This document shows, in pieces, positions 26,690 through 35,156 of a stretch of 64,000 nucleotides of DNA; the stretch's first letter is position 1; each line of letters begins with the position of its first letter. Both the position numbers and the translations under genes were made by a program. The notes beneath the pieces were generated by a model. The model searched no databases. It had not been told where the DNA came from and saw nothing but the letters and a program-made list of their open reading frames with translations. This stretch comes from Paenarthrobacter ureafaciens (GTDB lineage Bacteria > Actinomycetota > Actinomycetes > Actinomycetales > Micrococcaceae), in the NCBI RefSeq assembly GCF_004028095.1, contig NZ_SBHM01000001.1, positions 13,070-77,069 on the forward strand. Reading direction: 5' to 3'.

Positions 26690-29083
26690 TCACCCTTGCT
26701 GCCAAGGCGGGGTGGTGGCGCTGCGGCAAGCGAATGCCGTGGCCATCTGACCGATGACAACCGCGGCAAAGGCGGCTCCGGAGGCGGTCATGAGAAGGCC
26801 GGGGTCCAGGGGTTCACTCCTGGACCAGCCTCCGGAGACCAGCACGGTGGTGAAGGCCGCCATGGAGATGAAGGCCTCCGTGGGCCCCATGATGAGGAAT
26901 GCCCGGAGCATGAGTTGGCGATCCATGAGGTGCCTCTTTTCCGGCGGCCTCTGGAGCACGCGCTTCCCCGGCGACTCGGCACCGAGCGCGAGTGCGGGAA
27001 GGAGGTCCGTGCCGATGTCCAGGGCCAGGATCTGAAGCACGCCCAGGGCCAGGGGGAATTGCCCTCCTGACAGCGCCCAGATCACGAACGGGGCCAGTTC
27101 CGCCACGTTGTCGGTGAGGTGGTACGTCAGGAACCGGTGGATGTTGGCATACGTAGCGCGGCCCTGCTCGATCGCGGCAACAATGGTGGCGAAGTGGTCG
27201 TCCAGGAGGACGAGGTCCGCGGCTTCACGGGCCACGTCGGTGCCACTGAGGCCCATGGCCACCCCGATGTCGGCCTGCCGCAGGGCCGGGCCGTCGTTGA
27301 CGCCGTCGCCGGTCATGGCAACCACATGGCCGCGGGATTGCAGCGCCTTGGCGACGCGCAGTTTTTGCTCGGGCGATACCCGGCTGACCACCACCCCATC
27401 CCGGTCCAGCAGGGCACCGAGCATCTGCTCGTCCTCCGGAAGATCGGAGCCCTGGACCACCAGGCGGTCCTTGCCCATCAGGCCGATTTCCGCTGCGATG
27501 GCGCCGGCGGTCACCGGGTGGTCGCCTGTGATCATCGCAATGCGGATTCCTGCGTGCCGTGCCGTGGCAATGACGTCGCCGACTCCGGCCCGCGGCGGAT
27601 CATGCAGTCCGATCAGGCCAAGGAACTCCAACTCCTGCTCGGCTTCGGCTGCGCTCCGTCCTAGCCAGTCGGCGGGGGAGCCCGGAAGCTGCCTGCGGGC
27701 GGCTGCCATCACCCGCAACCCGCGCAAGGCCATGGCTTCGACCTCGGCGGCCAAGGCCTCGGCATCCACGGAGGTGCACAGTGGAAGGACGGACTCGGGA
27801 GCTCCCTTCACGTACAGGACAGGGCCCATTACGGCCGACTCCCTGCGCCGTGCAGCATCGAACGGGAACCTCTTTTCCGGCGGCCTGTCCGTGGATCCCT
27901 TCGCGGAAGGGGACCCGGCCTCGGGAAGCCTGCGGGCCAGCACATCCAGTGCCGCTTCCATGGGGTCTCCGGATGAGGTCCATTGGCCATCGTGCAGCAC
28001 GGCCCGGCCCTGCGATGCGGTGCGCGCGCAGAAGGCAGCTTCGGCGGCCGCAGAGATGGCTTCGCCGCTGACCTGCGCCTCCGGTTCGTAGCCCTCTCCT
28101 TCAACCTTCACGGTTCCGGCCGGTGTGAAAACCTCGACGGCGTTCATCCGGTTTTGCGTCAGGGTGCCCGTTTTGTCGGTGCAGATGAACGTCGTGGAGC
28201 CCAGTGTCTCAACGGCCTCGAGGTTCCGTACCAGCGCCTGCTTCGCGGCCATTCTTTGTGCGCCCATGGCCAGGGAGAGAGTGACGGTGGGCAGGAGTCC
28301 CTCGGGTATGAGGGCCACGGCCACGCCAATGGCAAAAAGAAAGGAGTCGCGCCACTGGATCCCGACCAGGAGGGAGACCACAAAGAACAGCCCCGCAACC
28401 GCCAGGGCAACCAGGGCGATGAGCCGCACGATCCTTCGCAGCTCCAGTGTCAGGGGAGTGGGAGGGGATTTGGTGTCACTGGTGAGGGCCGCTATCGCGG
28501 CCAGTTTGGTGCGCCCGGCGGTCGCGGTCACCAAACCCTCGGCGTCGCCGTTCACCGTGAACGTTCCGCCCCAGCCCTCCTGTCCTGCCGCTTTGTGGAT
28601 CACCACGCTCTCACCGGTGAGCATTGATTCATCCACCGTGCATCCGACAGCTTCCAGGAACCGGATATCTGCCGGAAGGCGGTCCCCGGCCGCAAGAACC
28701 ACGACGTCGCCGGGCACGAGTTCGCTGGCATGCACGGTCCGGATCGTGCCGTCGCGGCGAACGCTGACCTCGGCAGGGAGGAGCCGTTGCAGCCGTTCGG
28801 CGGCGTGCTGCGCGCGTTCTTGCTGGATGTGGGCGAAGAGGCCGTTGACGATCACCACCACGATGATTGCTATGCATAGTTGCGGCATGCCTGCGATGTA
28901 GGCCAGGGCTGCGGCGGCCCACAGCATCAGGGCAAAGAAGTGGGTAAGTTCGGCCAGCAGCCTCCGCCACTGTGGAACCTTCCTGGCAGTCGGCAGCACG
29001 TTCGGACCGGTTGCCCGCAGCAGTTCAGCTGCTGCGGTTGAGGTGAGGCCCTCCTTGCCGGTTAGGACAGGATGGTCGGGCAT
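26690..29083 (-). CDS. Cation-transporting P2-type ATPase, truncated by an in-frame stop
   Basis: 797 residues of a calcium/sodium-type (P2) ATPase. N-terminal cation-ATPase domain GLTSTAAAELLRATGPNVLP; actuator SMLTGESVVIHKAAG; phosphorylation site CTDKTGTLTQNRMNAVEVF; hinge MTGDGVNDGPALRQADIGVAMGLSGTDVAREAADLVLLDD. The membrane part stops after WQQG, and the following 75 in-frame codons encode the missing last helices (see 26462-26689). Intact length would be about 873. CtpF of the mycobacterial DosR regulon is the same class. The start overlaps the upstream universal stress gene by 22 bases, so the three leftward genes form one operon. Confidence 0.88.
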   Translation of the reverse strand: MPDHPVLTGKEGLTSTAAAELLRATGPNVLPTARKVPQWRRLLAELTHFFALMLWAAAALAYIAGMPQLCIAIIVVVIVNGLFAHIQQERAQHAAERLQRLLPAEVSVRRDGTIRTVHASELVPGDVVVLAAGDRLPADIRFLEAVGCTVDESMLTGESVVIHKAAGQEGWGGTFTVNGDAEGLVTATAGRTKLAAIAALTSDTKSPPTPLTLELRRIVRLIALVALAVAGLFFVVSLLVGIQWRDSFLFAIGVAVALIPEGLLPTVTLSLAMGAQRMAAKQALVRNLEAVETLGSTTFICTDKTGTLTQNRMNAVEVFTPAGTVKVEGEGYEPEAQVSGEAISAAAEAAFCARTASQGRAVLHDGQWTSSGDPMEAALDVLARRLPEAGSPSAKGSTDRPPEKRFPFDAARRRESAVMGPVLYVKGAPESVLPLCTSVDAEALAAEVEAMALRGLRVMAAARRQLPGSPADWLGRSAAEAEQELEFLGLIGLHDPPRAGVGDVIATARHAGIRIAMITGDHPVTAGAIAAEIGLMGKDRLVVQGSDLPEDEQMLGALLDRDGVVVSRVSPEQKLRVAKALQSRGHVVAMTGDGVNDGPALRQADIGVAMGLSGTDVAREAADLVLLDDHFATIVAAIEQGRATYANIHRFLTYHLTDNVAELAPFVIWALSGGQFPLALGVLQILALDIGTDLLPALALGAESPGKRVLQRPPEKRHLMDRQLMLRAFLIMGPTEAFISMAAFTTVLVSGGWSRSEPLDPGLLMTASGAAFAAVVIGQMATAFACRSATTPPWQQG

Positions 29084-29883
29084 CGGAGATTCAGGAGTAT
29101 GTGCTGTGCGACCGAACCCACCAGGACGGAGAGTCCGCCCTTGCCCTTACGCCCGATCACCAGCAGTCGGGCACCCCGGGAAGCCTCCGTGAGGGCCTCC
29201 GCCGGGGTGTGTACCGGGTCGCTAAGGATCCGCATGCTGATATCCGGGAAGTTCCGGTTCACCCATTCCGCTGATTTCCCGGCCACGTCATCAGGACCTC
29301 CGCCGGCGGCGTGCGGATCCACGGCGTGGACAATGATCAGCTCTTCGTTGAGGCGGCGGGCCTCACCGGCGGCCAATTCCAGGGCACCGGCCGCATCCGG
29401 TGATCCATCCACGCCAACCACCACGCCCGAAGATTGCCCCGGCGCGTTGTGGGGGATGACAGCCACCGGGCATCGGCTGGTCACGGCCACTTGGAAACTG
29501 ACGCATCCGAATCCTTCGCCTTCGGTGCCGGGGCCGCGGTCTGTGCCGACCACCATCAGTCCCGCCTTCAGGGACAGCGCGGAGAGCGCCTCGGCAGGTT
29601 CTCCGGTGGCAATTGTCGTGGCTGCCTCCAGGTCCGGATACGTCTGGTGGACCCTTCCGGCTTCGCTTCCGAGAAGGTCTTCGGCCCGTTTGAGGGCGAG
29701 GGTGTGCTCGTCGGGCACTTGGAAGACCCAGACGGGAAGAACGACGTGAACCAGGGTGAGCCGATCGCCCATGGCGTGTGCCCGCGCGGCCGCCCAGTCT
29801 GCCACGAAGCTGCCGGCGACGGAACCGTCGAGCGCAGCCACCACGTGCCTGTTGGAAGGTGCCGTTTGCATCTCCGAAGTCAT
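29062..29883 (-). CDS. Universal stress protein, tandem domains
   Basis: 273 residues. Domain 1 (HVVAALDGSVAGSFVADWAAARA) and domain 2 (GVVVGVDGSPDAAGALELAAGEARRL) are present. The second ends GRKGKGGLSVLVGSVAQHILLNLRCPTIL, with the ATP-type loop; the first domain loop is degenerate (GTDRGPGTEGEGFGCVSFQVAVTSRCPVAV). The ATG at 29883 is used because the Usp fold begins right after it; the upstream in-frame extension to 29988 has no homology. It is divergent from ackA with a shared DosR-like box at 29921. Confidence 0.88.
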   Translation of the reverse strand: MTSEMQTAPSNRHVVAALDGSVAGSFVADWAAARAHAMGDRLTLVHVVLPVWVFQVPDEHTLALKRAEDLLGSEAGRVHQTYPDLEAATTIATGEPAEALSALSLKAGLMVVGTDRGPGTEGEGFGCVSFQVAVTSRCPVAVIPHNAPGQSSGVVVGVDGSPDAAGALELAAGEARRLNEELIIVHAVDPHAAGGGPDDVAGKSAEWVNRNFPDISMRILSDPVHTPAEALTEASRGARLLVIGRKGKGGLSVLVGSVAQHILLNLRCPTILS

Positions 29884-29920
29884 GATCACCACTATTGACC
29901 GGCCGCAATCAGCCCGCAAG

Positions 29921-29934
29921 GGGCCTAAGGTCCT
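29921..29934. promoter_or_regulatory. DosR-like box between Usp gene and ackA
   Basis: GGGCCTAAGGTCCT (reverse AGGACCTTAGGCCC), 38 bases before the leftward Usp start and 75 before ackA. Confidence 0.6.
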
Positions 29935-30008
29935 GACATGGGCCTCTTTCCGGGATAGGGTCTCCCGGAGAGTGCTTTCCTGTCCCAAGGCCCCTGTGGA
30001 AGGATCCC

Positions 30009-31160
30009 ATGCGCGTCCTTGTCCTCAATCCGGGCTCCTCATCCTTGAAATACCACCTACGGGATACGGCCTGTACCCCTACCGGCAACGCTGTCCTGCA
30101 CTCGGGGCAGTTGGAGTGGGCCGATGATCAGGAAGACCGGGGCGGGAGCTTGCGCCGGGTGCTGCAGGAGGTCGAGCGGGACTTTGGCCGACCGGATGCG
30201 ATCGGGCACCGGGTGGTCCACGGCGGGGAAAGTTACACCTCACCCGTCTCCGTCACCAACGATGTCATCGCGATGATCCGGAGCCTTGGGACGTTGGCCC
30301 CGCTCCATAATGCGTCAAGCGCCGATTGCATGGAAGCTGCTGCGGATCTGTGGCCCGGGTTGCCCCAGGTGGCCGTCTTCGACACGTCCTTTCACCGTTC
30401 CATCCCCGATTTCGCTTCGAGGTACGCCGTTCCTGAGAATGCCTACATGGCGCACCCCATACGGCGGTACGGCTTTCATGGGATCTCCGTGGAGCTGGCC
30501 TGCCGGGATGCCAAGGGCTTCCTGGCGAAACAGACCGGGTCCTTGAATGCGGTAGTGGCCCACATCGGCAACGGCGCGTCGGTGACTGCCGTGAAGGCCG
30601 GACGCAGTGTTGACACGTCGATGGGCATGACCCCCTTGGAAGGGCTGGTGATGGGCACGCGATGCGGAGACCTGGATCCGGCACTCGTGCTCCTGATGCT
30701 TGGTGAGGGAGCCACAGCCAGCGACGTCGATGACATCCTGAACCATCGTTCCGGGCTCTTGTCCTTGGCGGGAACAGCAGATATGCGCACCATCGCGGCC
30801 GGCTTCCATCGAGGCGACCCGGGAGCTGTCCTTGCCGTGCAGGCGTCCAGCTACCGTCTTGCCAAGTACATTGCCGCGTACGCCATGGCGGTCGGAGGCC
30901 CGGATGCGGTCATTTTCACGGGGGGAATCGGCGAGAACTCGGCGCTGTACCGGGCAGCCACCCTCGAGTGGCTTCGGCCGCTGGGCTACGCCCTGGATGA
31001 GGACGCCAACCGGGATGAGGACGCCAACCAGTCCGATCGAACAGGTATCCGGACCGTCAGTACCACCGCATCCGCTGTTCCTGTTCTGGTCGTACCCAGT
31101 GACGAAGAACGGGCCATCGCTGAGTCGACGGCTTCCCTGCTGGGATCCGATAAGAAATGA
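30009..31160 (+). CDS. ackA: Acetate kinase
   Basis: 383 residues. It begins VLVLNPGSSSLKYHLRD, with the acetokinase signature 1 (N-x-G-S-S-S-x-K), and has GHRVVHGGE, FDTSFHRSIPDFASRYAVP, YGFHGISVE, HIGNGASVTAVKAGRSVDTSMGMTPLEGLVMGTRCGDLDP and FTGGIGENSALYR. It transfers phosphate from acetyl-phosphate to ADP. An 18-bp duplication (30996-31031) gives the repeated DEDANR/DEDANQ near the C-terminus. It is 9 bases upstream of phosphoketolase, so acetyl-phosphate made by that enzyme would be converted directly to ATP. Confidence 0.95.
   Translation: MRVLVLNPGSSSLKYHLRDTACTPTGNAVLHSGQLEWADDQEDRGGSLRRVLQEVERDFGRPDAIGHRVVHGGESYTSPVSVTNDVIAMIRSLGTLAPLHNASSADCMEAAADLWPGLPQVAVFDTSFHRSIPDFASRYAVPENAYMAHPIRRYGFHGISVELACRDAKGFLAKQTGSLNAVVAHIGNGASVTAVKAGRSVDTSMGMTPLEGLVMGTRCGDLDPALVLLMLGEGATASDVDDILNHRSGLLSLAGTADMRTIAAGFHRGDPGAVLAVQASSYRLAKYIAAYAMAVGGPDAVIFTGGIGENSALYRAATLEWLRPLGYALDEDANRDEDANQSDRTGIRTVSTTASAVPVLVVPSDEERAIAESTASLLGSDKK
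30996..31031. repeat. 18-bp in-frame tandem duplication in ackA
   Basis: Two copies of GATGAGGACGCCAACCNG, encoding DEDANR then DEDANQ; the second copy differs at one base. Confidence 0.85.
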
Positions 31161-31169
31161 GGTCATGAG

Positions 31170-33566
31170 ATGGTCGATAGCGCCAGGGATACCGCAGAGG
31201 ATTTGGAACTGCTCAACAGGTACTGGGCTGCGGCCAACTACCTCACCGTTGCCCAGATCTACCTGCAGGACAACCCGCTCCTGCGCGAACCGCTCCGTCC
31301 CGGACACATCAAGCCCAGGCTGCTGGGCCACTGGGGGACCAGTCCCGGGATCTCGTTGATCTACGCCCACCTGAACAGGGTCATCCGGCGCACCGGCGCC
31401 CACGTACTTTTCGTGACCGGACCCGGTCACGGAGGTCCCGCCGTCGTGGCCAATACCTATCTGGAGGGCACCTACTCCGAGGTCTATCCGGAGGTGGGGC
31501 AGGATCTTCAGGGCTTGCGGCGCCTGGTGAGGCAGTTTTCCACCCCGGGCGGGATTTCAAGCCACGTTGGTCCCGCTACTCCGGGGTCGATCCACGAAGG
31601 CGGCGAGCTGGGATATTCGCTCATGCATGCCACCGGCGCCGTGATGGACAACCCGGAGCTGATTGCGGCCTGCGTTGTGGGAGACGGCGAGGCGGAAACC
31701 GGGCCCCTGGAGGCCTCGTGGAAGGCGCCGAACTTCCTGAACGCGGCGAGGGACGGGGCGGTGCTGCCCATCCTCCACCTGAACGGATACAAGATCTCAG
31801 GCCCCACCGTTCTCGGCTGCCGCACGGATGCCGAGGTCGCGGCGCTTCTTCGGGCCCAGGGGTGGGAGCCGGTGGTGGTCTCCGGTGACGATCCCGGCGC
31901 AGTCCACCGCTCGATGGCCGCGGCCATGGACGGGGCCTACGGAAGGATCCGTGGGATCCAGGCCGAGGCCCGGGAACAGGGGGTGACGGGCCCGGCGCGC
32001 TGGCCGGCGATCGTCTTGCGGACGCCCAAGGGCTGGACAGGGCCGCGGGAAGTGGACGGCCAACCAGTCGAAGGCTCCTTCCGGTCCCATCAGGTACCGC
32101 TCCCGACCGTTCGCGAAAACCCCCGGCACCTTGCCCAGCTGGAGTCCTGGTTGCGGTCCTACCGCCCGGAGAAGCTGTTCGACGACGGCGGGAGGCTGGT
32201 TGCCGAACTCGCCGCAGTGCTGCCTGATGCACCTTTGCGGATGGGCGCGCTTCCGGCGTCGCGGGGAATCGGTGGCGGGGAACTCCCGGTGCCGGATGCG
32301 GGCCCGTACGCCGTTGACGCAATTCCCCGTGGCCAGGTGAAGGTCCACAGCACCGCACCGTTCGGGGAGTTACTCCGGGACACCTATCTACAGACCGCCG
32401 ATGATCCACGCTTCCGGCTGTTTTGCCCGGATGAGACGAACAGCAACCGGCTCGGAGCAGTGTTCGAAGCCACCGACCGTTGCCTTGTGGTGCCGGAACA
32501 GGAGGCCGGGACACTGGAGCACGTCTCGGCGGACGGGAGGGTCATGGAAGTCCTCTCGGAGCATCTCTGCCAAGGGTGGCTGGAAGGGTACCTCCTGACC
32601 GGCAGGTACGGCCTGTTTGCCAGTTACGAGGCGTTCGCGATGGTCAGCGCCTCCATGACCATCCAGCATGCCAAGTGGCTTCAGCACTCCCGTGACCTTC
32701 CGTGGCGGGCGCCGGTTCCCAGCCTCAACATCCTGCTCACCTCCACGTGCTGGCGGAACGACCACAACGGTTTCAGCCATCAGGGGCCGGGGCTCATCGA
32801 CTCGGTATTGTCGTTGTCCGGCTCGGTGGTGCGCGTGTACCTGCCCCCGGACGCCAACAGCCTCTTGGCCGTTGGTGAGCATGTGCTCAAGAGCAAGGAC
32901 TACGTCAACCTGGTGGTCATCGATAAACAGGAGCACCCGCAGTACCTGTCCCTGGAGGAAGCCCGCAAGCACGCGGCAGCTGGTGCATCTGTGTGGGACT
33001 GGGCGGGAAACGAATCAGATACGCCTGCCGCGGATGGTCACCGTCCCGACGTCGTACTTGCCTGCGCCGGTGACGTGCCCACGCAAGAGGCGCTGGCAGC
33101 CGCCTGGCTGATCCGGCGCCATGTTCCGGAGCTTCGCCTCCGGGTGGTCAATGTCATTGATGCCATGGCGCTGACTCCGCCGGATGTCCATCCACACGGT
33201 TTGTCACAGGATGCGTTCGAAGACCTGTTTACCTCGGACGTGGATGTGGTGATGGCGTGGCACGGCTATGCACGGGCGCTGCATCAGCTGCTCCACGGGC
33301 GAACCCGGCCGGAACGTTTCCATGTGCGCGGCTACAACGAACAAGGAACAACCACCACGCCGTTCGACATGGTGGTGTTGAACAAAGTCAGCCGGTACCA
33401 CCTGGTGATGGAAGCGCTGCGCCGCACACCGCGGAACCTTGCGGGGGCGGAGGACTTGCTGGGGTACTGCGAGTCCATGCTGCGGGCGCACACAACCTAC
33501 ATCCGGGAGCATTTCGAGGACATGCCGGAGGTGAAGGACTGGGCCTGGACCGATCCGGCCAACTAG
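31170..33566 (+). CDS. xfp: Xylulose-5-phosphate/fructose-6-phosphate phosphoketolase
   Basis: 798 residues, the family's usual length. It has the ThDP domains with GHWGTSPGISLIYAHLNRVI, VTGPGHGGPAVVANTYLEGTYSEVYPE, the GDGEAETGPLEASWKAPNFLN ThDP-Mg motif, HLNGYKISGPT and the C-terminal YNEQGTTTTPFDMVVLN. It cleaves xylulose 5-phosphate (or fructose 6-phosphate) with phosphate to acetyl-phosphate and glyceraldehyde 3-phosphate (or erythrose 4-phosphate), without NADH production. Coupled with ackA and pta it gives ATP and acetate or acetyl-CoA under redox limitation. Confidence 0.95.
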   Translation: MVDSARDTAEDLELLNRYWAAANYLTVAQIYLQDNPLLREPLRPGHIKPRLLGHWGTSPGISLIYAHLNRVIRRTGAHVLFVTGPGHGGPAVVANTYLEGTYSEVYPEVGQDLQGLRRLVRQFSTPGGISSHVGPATPGSIHEGGELGYSLMHATGAVMDNPELIAACVVGDGEAETGPLEASWKAPNFLNAARDGAVLPILHLNGYKISGPTVLGCRTDAEVAALLRAQGWEPVVVSGDDPGAVHRSMAAAMDGAYGRIRGIQAEAREQGVTGPARWPAIVLRTPKGWTGPREVDGQPVEGSFRSHQVPLPTVRENPRHLAQLESWLRSYRPEKLFDDGGRLVAELAAVLPDAPLRMGALPASRGIGGGELPVPDAGPYAVDAIPRGQVKVHSTAPFGELLRDTYLQTADDPRFRLFCPDETNSNRLGAVFEATDRCLVVPEQEAGTLEHVSADGRVMEVLSEHLCQGWLEGYLLTGRYGLFASYEAFAMVSASMTIQHAKWLQHSRDLPWRAPVPSLNILLTSTCWRNDHNGFSHQGPGLIDSVLSLSGSVVRVYLPPDANSLLAVGEHVLKSKDYVNLVVIDKQEHPQYLSLEEARKHAAAGASVWDWAGNESDTPAADGHRPDVVLACAGDVPTQEALAAAWLIRRHVPELRLRVVNVIDAMALTPPDVHPHGLSQDAFEDLFTSDVDVVMAWHGYARALHQLLHGRTRPERFHVRGYNEQGTTTTPFDMVVLNKVSRYHLVMEALRRTPRNLAGAEDLLGYCESMLRAHTTYIREHFEDMPEVKDWAWTDPAN

Positions 33567-33632
33567 GGCGTTCGGCGGGACAGGGCCCCCGTCATCGTTC
33601 CAGGCTGCAGGCACAAAGCCTAAGCTGTGCGC

Positions 33633-34094
33633 ATGACTGATCACCGGATCACGTGGCATGGGGAACATAAAGCAGGACTGACCCGGGGCGAACGGGCCGC
33701 AGACATCCTCCGGAACGGTATGGGCAGCTGGACGTTCGTTGGGTTGTTCATCCTGTTCATGGCCGCCTGGGCCGCGGTCAACACCTTCCTGCTCGCAACC
33801 CGGGCATGGGATCCTTACCCCTTCATCCTGCTCAACCTGTTCCTGTCCATGCTGGCCGGCCTGCAAGGGGCCATCCTCCTGATCGCAGCCAAGCGCCAGG
33901 ATGCCATAGCCGCCGCGATGGCCTTGCATGATTTCGAAACGGATGTCCAAGCCAAGATCGAGATAGAACGGCTCATGGCCCTCAATCGCCAACAGCTTGA
34001 GATGCTGCAGGGCGTGAGGACTTTGTTGGAGAGGACGCAAGGGATTGGGCCGGACGCCGCGGATGAACCACGTGAGGGTCGCGAAACCGGCTAG
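33633..34094 (+). CDS. DUF1003 membrane protein
   Basis: 153 residues with two transmembrane helices (WTFVGLFILFMAAWAAVNTFLL; FILLNLFLSMLAGLQGAILLIAAKRQD) and a charged C-terminal coiled-coil-like stretch DVQAKIEIERLMALNRQQLEMLQGVRTLLER. This is the DUF1003 pattern; function unknown. The ATG at 33633 follows GCACAAAGCCTAAGC, an imperfect repeat that could be a hairpin or a poor DosR-like site. It is the last gene of the stress island; its stop is 20 bases from the convergent TetR gene. Confidence 0.85.
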   Translation: MTDHRITWHGEHKAGLTRGERAADILRNGMGSWTFVGLFILFMAAWAAVNTFLLATRAWDPYPFILLNLFLSMLAGLQGAILLIAAKRQDAIAAAMALHDFETDVQAKIEIERLMALNRQQLEMLQGVRTLLERTQGIGPDAADEPREGRETG

Positions 34095-34114
34095 GCAGCG
34101 GAAGGGAGGCGAAG

Positions 34115-34768
34115 TCAGTCCGGAAACTTGACCGCGAGAATCGCCCGCGACAACGTCACGGCACGGTCCGCCATCTTTTCGAGTTCGGCGTCTCCGCAGT
34201 CGGCAGGTGTCCAGCGGGTGGCCCCTTCGAGCAACGTCATCACCACCCTCACGTGCTCCCCGGCGTCCTCACATCCCATGTCGCGTGCTGCGGCGACATA
34301 CATCTCCTCATGGAGTGAGAGCCAGTCATCGACCTGGGCGCGCAATTCCGTGGGCAGGATATTCGCCATCCTGTCGGTTGCCACCAGCAGGTCCCAGAGA
34401 TTGCTCTCGGGGAGCCTGACCTGCCGCGTGAAGTGAAGGCTGACCATGGCATCCCAGAATTCGTCCGCTGTTTTTGCGGGGTCCACGGCTTCGAGTAGTG
34501 CTACGCCAAAGCGATGAAAATGCCAGCGGAGAGACTCGGCAACAATCTCGTCCCTGCCTTCGGGGAAATGCGAGTAGAGGCTGGGCGGTTTGACGTTGAC
34601 GGCGTTGGCGATGGTCCGCATGGACACCGAATTGAAGCCGTGGGCTATGGCGAGTTTCAGGAACGCTTCCAGAATGTTCTGCCGCCCGGCTTTCTGGCCT
34701 GCCCAGTTCCACTCTTCCAGGCGGGTCTTGAAGGCCTTACAGGCTACTTCGTAGGAGGTATCGCTCAT
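34115..34768 (-). CDS. TetR-family regulator (left bookend of the catabolic island)
   Basis: 217 residues with an N-terminal HTH: NILEAFLKLAIAHGFNSVSMRTIANAVNVKPPSLYSHFPEGRDEIVAESLRW. The C-terminal ligand domain contains FWDAMVSLHFTRQVRLPESNLWDLLVATDR. It is clearly paralogous to the regulator at 63436 (shared SVSMRT, PPSLYS/APSLYS, DEIVAESLRW, LPESNLWDLL/RPEADLWNFL). The start at 34768 has AGGA upstream; the ATG at 34786 lacks a ribosome site. Two copies of the 20-bp operator in its promoter region suggest autoregulation and control of the divergent genes. Confidence 0.9.
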   Translation of the reverse strand: MSDTSYEVACKAFKTRLEEWNWAGQKAGRQNILEAFLKLAIAHGFNSVSMRTIANAVNVKPPSLYSHFPEGRDEIVAESLRWHFHRFGVALLEAVDPAKTADEFWDAMVSLHFTRQVRLPESNLWDLLVATDRMANILPTELRAQVDDWLSLHEEMYVAAARDMGCEDAGEHVRVVMTLLEGATRWTPADCGDAELEKMADRAVTLSRAILAVKFPD

Positions 34769-34778
34769 GGTGCGCAAT

Positions 34779-34798
34779 CCTAACATCCGTTCGTTAGC
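34779..34798. promoter_or_regulatory. TetR-type operator, copy 1
   Basis: CCTAACATCCGTTCGTTAGC: arms CCTAAC / GTTAG, 8-base centre. It sits 11-30 bases upstream of the TetR start, 42 bp (about four helical turns) from copy 2. Confidence 0.7.
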
Positions 34799-34820
34799 AA
34801 AATCTTATCAAAAGATGTTC

Positions 34821-34840
34821 CCTAACGTCTGTTAGTTAGG
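34821..34840. promoter_or_regulatory. TetR-type operator, copy 2
   Basis: CCTAACGTCTGTTAGTTAGG, arms CCTAAC / GTTAGG. Nearly the same as 63383-63402 before the paralogous TetR gene. Confidence 0.75.
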
Positions 34841-34856
34841 TAAGCTGAAAGTGGCG

Positions 34857-34872
34857 CGGGACACATGTCCCG
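34857..34872. promoter_or_regulatory. Divergent half-site operator CGGGACA-CA-TGTCCCG
   Basis: A 7+2+7 inverted repeat, 32 bases before the small gene that precedes the AcoR-like activator. Its core GGGACACATGTCCC is shared with 37041-37056. Confidence 0.6.
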
Positions 34873-34903
34873 TTACTGTGAAAGCGGCGGAGTGGAGCGA
34901 ACC

Positions 34904-35128
34904 ATGGTCACTGAAAACTCGAGCGTGGGGGCCGCTCACAACACCACCAACATGTTCGGCAGCGGGCTTTCCGGCATGGTTGCCGCGTATATCGGCGCAC
35001 GTGCGATCGAGGATGAGGCGTACCGGAACGAGGACTGGAGCGCGGAGCGCGTCTTCCGTCCGAAACTGCCTAAATGGCGCCCGCGGAAGACCAGTCCCGG
35101 CGAGTCCGGCCCGGCACTGGCTCCCTGA
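34904..35128 (+). CDS. Small protein of unknown function
   Basis: 74 residues starting MVTENSSVGAAHNTTNMFGSGLSGM, then VAAYIGARAIEDEAYRNEDWSAERVFRPKLPKWRPRK. GGAG lies 8 bases before the ATG. No known domain is recognised. A glycine-rich hydrophobic segment (about 17-32) is followed by a basic Pro-rich tail, so membrane contact is possible. It is co-directional with and 28 bases before the AcoR-like regulator, under the TetR operators and the GGGACA operator, which suggests a real, regulated gene. Confidence 0.6.
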   Translation: MVTENSSVGAAHNTTNMFGSGLSGMVAAYIGARAIEDEAYRNEDWSAERVFRPKLPKWRPRKTSPGESGPALAP

Positions 35129-35156
35129 CACGCTTACCTGAAAGAGATCTGCCCCG

